Program-made: the position numbers and the translations under genes
Source: Hanleya hanleyi
Taxonomy: Eukaryota; Mollusca; Polyplacophora; Lepidopleurida; Hanleyidae
DNA: 64,000 nt
Assembly: GCA_036873755.1 (NCBI GenBank)
Contig: JAVTVY010020362.1
Coordinates: forward strand, 1-64,000
Direction: 5' to 3'
In this document: in pieces, positions 59,587 through 64,000 of the stretch
Position numbering within the stretch: position 1 is the first letter of the stretch
Layout of the letters: each line of letters begins with the position of its first letter
Notes under the pieces: generated by a model
The model's input: the letters and a program-made list of their open reading frames with translations, nothing else
The model's database searches: none
What the model was told of the DNA's origin: nothing

Positions 59587-59696
59587 CCTTCCAGGGCTCG
59601 GGTGGTGTATTAGACATTCCAGCCATGTCTGTATAATTACTGTCTCCTGTATTCCTTCCAGGGTTCTGGTGGTGTATTAGACATTCCAGCCATATC

Positions 59697-60012
59697 GCGG
59701 GTGGTTGGGTGGGTTCAGGTTCCTGTTGCTTCAATGCATTTTGCTGAGAAGCAACAGGAACTTGACAATGTGATGTCTAGCACTGTAATATCACTTGTCT
59801 TTATTGCACCATGTAAGCGTCTTGTCTGTGTCTTGTGTGCTGTCCTTAGTGTTTTATAGGGTGGATGGAGGGTGTCTGGTTCCATGCTGCTTCAAAGATT
59901 TCTTCTTTGAAGTAGCAGGAACACAACTGGGCTGGGTGGTGCTTAGTTGGTTCGTCGTGATATAGCTGAAATATTGTTGAAAGCGACGTTAAATTCTATT
60001 CACTCACTCACT
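59697..60012 (+). mobile_element. Second retroposon (SINE-like, CACT tail) in the acceptor array
   Basis: 316 bp flanked by an 11-bp target duplication CCAGCCATATC (59686-59696 and 60013-60023). It ends GAAATATTGTTGAAAGCGAC, GTTAAATTC and CACTCACTCACT, the tail type frequent in gastropod repeats. Internal inverted segments GTTGCTTC...GAAGCAAC and GCTGCTTCAAAG...CTTTGAAGTAGC are present. No coding sequence. Confidence 0.8.
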
Positions 60013-60711
60013 CCAGCCATATCTGTATAATGACTGTCGCCTGTATTCCTTCCAGGGTTCGGGTGGTGTATTGGACTTTCAAGCCATATCTGTATAATTA
60101 CTGTCTCCTGTATTCCTTCCAGGGTTCGGCTGGTGTATTGGACTTTCAAGCCATATCTGTATAATGACTGTCTCCTGTATTCCTTCCAGGGTTTGGCTGG
60201 TGTATCAGACTTTACAGCCATATCTCCTTCCAGAGTTAGGCTGGTGTACTAGACATTCCAGCCATATCTGTATAATGACTGTCTCCTGTATTCCTTCCAG
60301 GGTTCAGGTGGTGTATTAGACATTCCAGCCATATCTATATAATGACTGTCTCCTGTATTCCTTCCAGGGTTCGGGTGGTGTATTAGACATTCCAGCCATA
60401 TCTATATAATGACTGTCGCCTGTATTCCTTCCAAGGTTCGGGTGGTGTATTAGACATTCCAGTCATATCTATATAATGACTGTCGCCTGTATTCCTTCCA
60501 GGGTTCGGGTGGTGTATTAGACGTTCCAGCCATATCTGTATAATGACTGTCGCCTGTATTCCTTCCAGGGTTCAGGTGGTGTATTAGACATTCCAGCCAT
60601 ATCTATATAATGACTGTCGCCTGTATTAATTCCAGGGTTCGGGTGGTGTATTAGACATTCTAGCCATATCTGTCATGTCTGTATAATGACTGTCTCCTGT
60701 ATTCCTTCCAG

Positions 60712-60911
60712 GGTTCGGGTGGTGTATTAGACATTCCAGCCAAAGAAATTCTCTGCAGCAAGTTCCCCACAACAATAATCAACATATCAAACCGTCAGAT
60801 TCAACAATCTCCGCCATGTAATATCCACGTACTCCGACATTACGAGACACTGAAAGATGAATTAGTCTGTCTACACTATAACCAGGGGGAGGAGCTCGTC
60901 TTCCCCAAGAG
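60712..60911 (+). CDS. C9orf72: C9orf72, coding exon 5
   Basis: 200 bp (66 codons plus two bases): GSGGVLDIPAKEILCSKFPT, TIINISNRQIQQSPPCNIHV, LRHYETLKDELVCLHYNQGE and ELVFPK. It matches the vertebrate PYPTTHIDVDVNTVKQMPPC and RRYMRSEL segments. The acceptor ATTCCTTCCAG is the last of the tandem series. The donor is AAGAG|GTACTG, and its two leftover bases AG join the C of exon 6 to give Ser. Confidence 0.93.
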
Positions 60912-61754
60912 GTACTGAGTTTATTACATTGTGCTTGTAGTCCCATTTTATTAACTCTCTCCCTCCAGGCCTGCGGGTGTGGGCTATTTTGACCCCCCGA
61001 AATATTTTCCTTTAGCAAGGGGGCTGAAACTTAACACAATATATATCCTTGGGACAAGCTCTACCAGAAAATGAAAAAACAAATCCAAGATGGCCACTTT
61101 GATGACATCACAGTGACATCATCTTCAAAACAGGCATGTTCTGGTAGATGTTTTCTTTGCAAAAACTACATGATAAATTATTATATAATAGTCTTTTGTT
61201 AAATAAAATAGATTTTGCCCAATTTTCATCAAAGAAAAGCAGGAATTTTGAAGGAAAATGACAAAAACATCATTTTTCTGGTACCCCACATGGCCGCCAT
61301 TTTGAATTTATCCATGATCCTTGTTTGGGGGTGGGGGCCTCCATCCCGGGCCAGGTAGGGTTAAGTAATTGCAAGACTTCATTCTCCTCAAATTTTATGA
61401 GAATCGAAACAAGTCCTCACAATCTTACTATACTGGAATCCACAGCAATCCTAAGCTATCATTCAATACAGAATACTAAATATAGGAATCTGGTGGATTC
61501 CCATGAATTATGATGGGATTATCATTCATATTTCTGTGAAAAAGCAAGCTCTGGAATTGAGAGGCAATGTTAAGTGAAACATTGGATTAAATTGTTCTGT
61601 TCAGAATTGTGAAAACAATCAAACTGTGCAAGAGATCTAAAACTGTAATAACTCATTTAATATTTCTATTCCAAAAACAGCTTAGCTTAGTTTTATTTAA
61701 GATTAGTTTGATTCAGGGACTAGAAGGTTTGATATTGTTTGTTATTTGTTCCAG
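60912..61754 (+). other. C9orf72 intron 5, no gene seen
   Basis: About 840 bp, partly resembling a dispersed repeat (GGCCGCCATTTTGAATTTAT, GACATCACAGTGACATCATC). No coding sequence recognised. Confidence 0.5.
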
Positions 61755-61809
61755 CATGTTCCATCCCGCTGATTATCCGGAGACCTATGTACAGACCTTG
61801 ATCAAGGAG
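61755..61809 (+). CDS. C9orf72: C9orf72, coding exon 6 (last in window)
   Basis: 55 bp: (S)MFHPADYPETYVQTLIKE, corresponding to the vertebrate FTPDLNIFQDVLHRDTLVK segment. The acceptor is TTTGTTCCAG and the first donor GAG|GTAAGA. The remaining C-terminal part of the protein (in vertebrates about 120 residues) must lie beyond 64000. Confidence 0.85.
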
Positions 61810-62392
61810 GTAAGACAAGATAACTAGAGACCTATGTTCAGACCTTGATCAAGGCGGTATAAAGACAAGATAACTAGAGACCTATATACAAACCTTGATC
61901 AAGAAGGTAAGACAAGATAACTAGAGACCTATGTACAAACCTTAATCGAGGAGGTAAGAGAAGATAACTAGAGACCTATGTACATGTACAATCCTTAATC
62001 AAGGAGGTAAGACAAGATAACTAGAGACCTATATACAAACCGTGATCAAGAAGGTAAGACAAGGTAACTAGAGACCGATGTACAAACCTTAATCAAGGAG
62101 GTAAGAGAAGATAACTAGAGAACTGTGTCCAAACCTCAATCAAGGAGGTAAGAGAAGATAACTAGAGACCTATGTACAAATCTTAAGGAGGTAAGACATG
62201 ATAACTAGAGACCAATGTTCAAACCTTAATCAAGGAGGTAAGAGAAGATAACTAGAGACCTATGTACAAACATTAATCAATGAGGTAAGAGAAGATAACT
62301 AGCGATCTATGTACAAACCGTAATCAAGGAGGTAAGACAAGATAACTAGAGACCTTCATGTGTATGAACAGACCTTGATCAAGGCGGTAAAA
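61782..62392 (+). repeat. 47-bp minisatellite copying the C9orf72 exon 6 end and splice donor
   Basis: About 13 units, each GAGACCTATGTACAAACCTT + AATCAAGGAG|GTAAGA(C/G)AAGATAACTA. The bar marks the exon 6 donor. The first unit is the real exon end, and the others are diverged copies (GACCGATG, AACTGTGTCC). Reading through the first donor gives VRQDN then TAG, so use of any later donor would truncate the protein. Confidence 0.93.
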
Positions 62393-62602
62393 TGGGCTGA
62401 TATTGTCAGGAATAAATTGATCTTGAATAGGAAAAATGCCTGGACAAATTCAAAAAACAAAACTATCTGTCATGACTAGACTGTGACTTTTGTTGGAGCA
62501 GATGTTACCCTCTCTGTGGTATTAATTGTCTCTCAGCACATATAATTCACAATTTAATTTAAAAAAAAATTTAAATCTGCATAATTGGTATGTTACTTTT
62601 TT
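62393..62602. other. C9orf72 intron 6, no feature seen
   Basis: Short AT-rich stretch between the 47-bp array and the AGGTCA-rich element. Confidence 0.5.
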
Positions 62603-62604
62603 TA

Positions 62605-64000
62605 TACGCCCGCCAAAAGGCGGACGTATTATGTGATGGCGGTTTCCGTCCGTTTGTCCATCCGTCGTGTCTGGTCTATATCTGGGACAGTTTTCTGTCT
62701 ACAGTTCTAATTTTTGGTGAGTGGATACCCTATGGGGAGACGATGTGTCACGTACCAAAATGAAGGTCAAGGTCAGAGGTCAAAGGTCACTGGCCTAAAA
62801 AACAGGAAATCACTGAAGTGTTCGTGTCCGGTCTATATCTGTGAACGTTTTCTATACACAGTTGGAATTTTTTGTGAGTGGATATGCTAGTTGGAGACGA
62901 TGTGTCGCGTACCAAAATTGAGGTCGAGGCCAGAGGTCAAAGGTCACTGTTGCCTAAAATCAGGAAATCATTGACCGTTGACAGTTTTCTATCTACAGTT
63001 CTAATTTTTGGTGAGTGGATGCCCCAGGGGGGAACGATGTGTTGCATACCAAATGTAGGTCGAGGTCAAAGGTCAGTGTGACTGAAAAATCAGGAAATCA
63101 TTAACAATTTCGAATTTTTTGTGAGTGGATTCAATAGGGGGAAATGAAGTGTCGCATACCAAAATATAGGTCAAGGTCGAAGGTCAAAGGTCATTGTGTC
63201 CCCAAAATCAGAAAATTATTAAAAATAACATTTCTTTGTGTCAGTAGATACATTAGGGGGACACGATGTGGCAAATATCAAAATGTAGGTCAAGGTCAAA
63301 GGTCAAGGTCACTGTGACCCCAAAATCATGAAATGGTTAAAAATCATGATTTTTTTCAGTTCATTGAGAAATTACGGGTAGCCGTTTTATCATGTACCAA
63401 AATTTAGATCCAGGTCAATAGTCAAGATCACTGTGGCCCCAGAATCAAGGTCAAAGGTCAGGGTGACCTAAAAATGAGGAAATCTTAGAAAATTACTAAT
63501 TTTTTGTGAGAGGATTCAATAGGGGGAAATGAAGTGTCACATACCAAAAAATAGGTCAAGGTTAAAGGTCACTGTGACCCCAAAATCAGGAAATTATTAA
63601 AAGTAACATTTTTTTTGTGTCAGTAGATACATTAGGGGGACACGATGTGTCACGTACCAAAATGTAGGTCAAGGTCAAAGGTCAAGGTCACTGACCCCAC
63701 AATCGTGAAATTATTAAAAATCTTGATTTTTTGTGTCCATTGAGAAATTACAGGGAGATGGTTTATCATGTACCAAAATTTAGGTCACGGTCAATAGTCA
63801 AGGTCACTGTGACTCCAGAATCAAGAAATCTTTGAAATTTTTTCCAAGGTCACAGTCCCCCAAAACTGAATCAAGTTTGGCTGACTATATTTGTTAGGTT
63901 GGAATATTAAGAGTTCTCTCCCCTACATGTATATGGCATTTGTCCTGTGGAGTTGTCTCCCGTGTTTGAAACAGCTACATTTAGTTAAACTGTTGTGAAA
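62605..64000 (+). mobile_element. AGGTCA-rich element, second copy (inverted relative to 16315-18279)
   Basis: Starts TACGCCCGCCAAAAGGCGGA after TA (62603-62604), the same terminus as the right end of the element at 16315-18279 in reverse. It follows that element to the window edge (GAGAACTCTCCCCTACATGT-like end shared with about 16800-16830). It consists of about ten diverged units of 100-130 bp with AGGTCAAGGTCA, AGGTCAAAGGTCA and GGTCACTGTGACC motifs. It extends past 64000. Confidence 0.85.

Larger units (their letters stand above)
57616..60711 (+). repeat. Minisatellite of about 63-67 bp copying the C9orf72 exon 5 acceptor and exon start
   Basis: Roughly 37 units once the two SINE insertions are excluded. 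Each reads TCC(T)(GT)ATTCCTTCCAG| followed by GGTTCGGGTGGTGTATTAGA and CATTCCAGCC, then ATGTCTGTATAATGACTG. The bar marks the position of the true exon 5 acceptor, and the following 30 bases are the first ten codons of exon 5 (GSGGVLDIPA). After those codons each unit reads ATG TCT GTA TAA, an in-frame stop, so only the last acceptor at 60711 leads into the full exon. The unit is thus a tandemly copied intron-exon junction. Confidence 0.93.

Overview
This is a eukaryotic, repeat-rich animal window, most likely from a marine mollusc. The grounds are two conserved animal genes with GT-AG introns, Ty3/gypsy elements and LINEs, a tRNA-derived SINE with a mollusc-type tail, a second retroposon ending in a CACT-type tail, and long arrays of AGGTCA-type repeats familiar from mollusc genomes. 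The species is not identifiable by eye.

Two real genes can be assembled exon by exon. (1) Deoxyhypusine hydroxylase (DOHH) lies on the minus strand, in four coding exons between 38382 and 20742. They splice in phase into about 309 aa and keep all four His-Glu iron-binding pairs. (2) A C9orf72 orthologue lies on the plus strand. Six coding exons run from 43167 to 61809 and the gene continues off the right edge. A small two-helix membrane ORF (42333-42617) just upstream of C9orf72 is unassigned.

Left part (1-20.7 kb): a decayed Ty3/gypsy element (Gypsy-1, about 1-9.7 kb). It is split by an antisense LINE inserted in its protease and has lost RNase H/integrase sequence. LTR-derived inverted fragments and small tandem repeats follow (9.2-13.6 kb). 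A tandem 1.8-kb duplication (14.35-20.5 kb) comes next, whose second copy took two further insertions: a 1965-bp element with TA target duplication and a 505-bp palindromic MITE. The first copy preserves both empty sites. Middle (20.7-38.4 kb): DOHH. Its third intron is almost entirely a 51-bp minisatellite of roughly 145 units, interrupted by a second Ty3/gypsy element (27.65-33.66 kb) whose integrase precedes its reverse transcriptase (Gmr1-like order). 38.5-42.3 kb: LINE remnants and large palindromes. Right part (42.3-64 kb): C9orf72, whose introns carry a 50-bp array upstream, an 8.7-kb 40-bp array, a 24/33-bp array, a 67-bp array, a 47-bp array, a TTAA-flanked MITE and SINEs.

The main result is a recurring architecture. 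Three separate minisatellites are tandem copies of an exon-intron junction: the DOHH exon 3 donor, the C9orf72 exon 5 acceptor and the C9orf72 exon 6 donor. Each repeat unit carries a splice site and the adjacent coding codons, so each gene holds from about a dozen to more than a hundred decoy splice sites beside the genuine one. Separately, the first coding intron of this C9orf72 holds an 8.7-kb tandem array that is open in all three sense frames and encodes the same 40-residue peptide in each. This is a striking parallel to the intronic repeat of human C9orf72. Expression and splicing cannot be judged from sequence alone, and array lengths may be affected by assembly.
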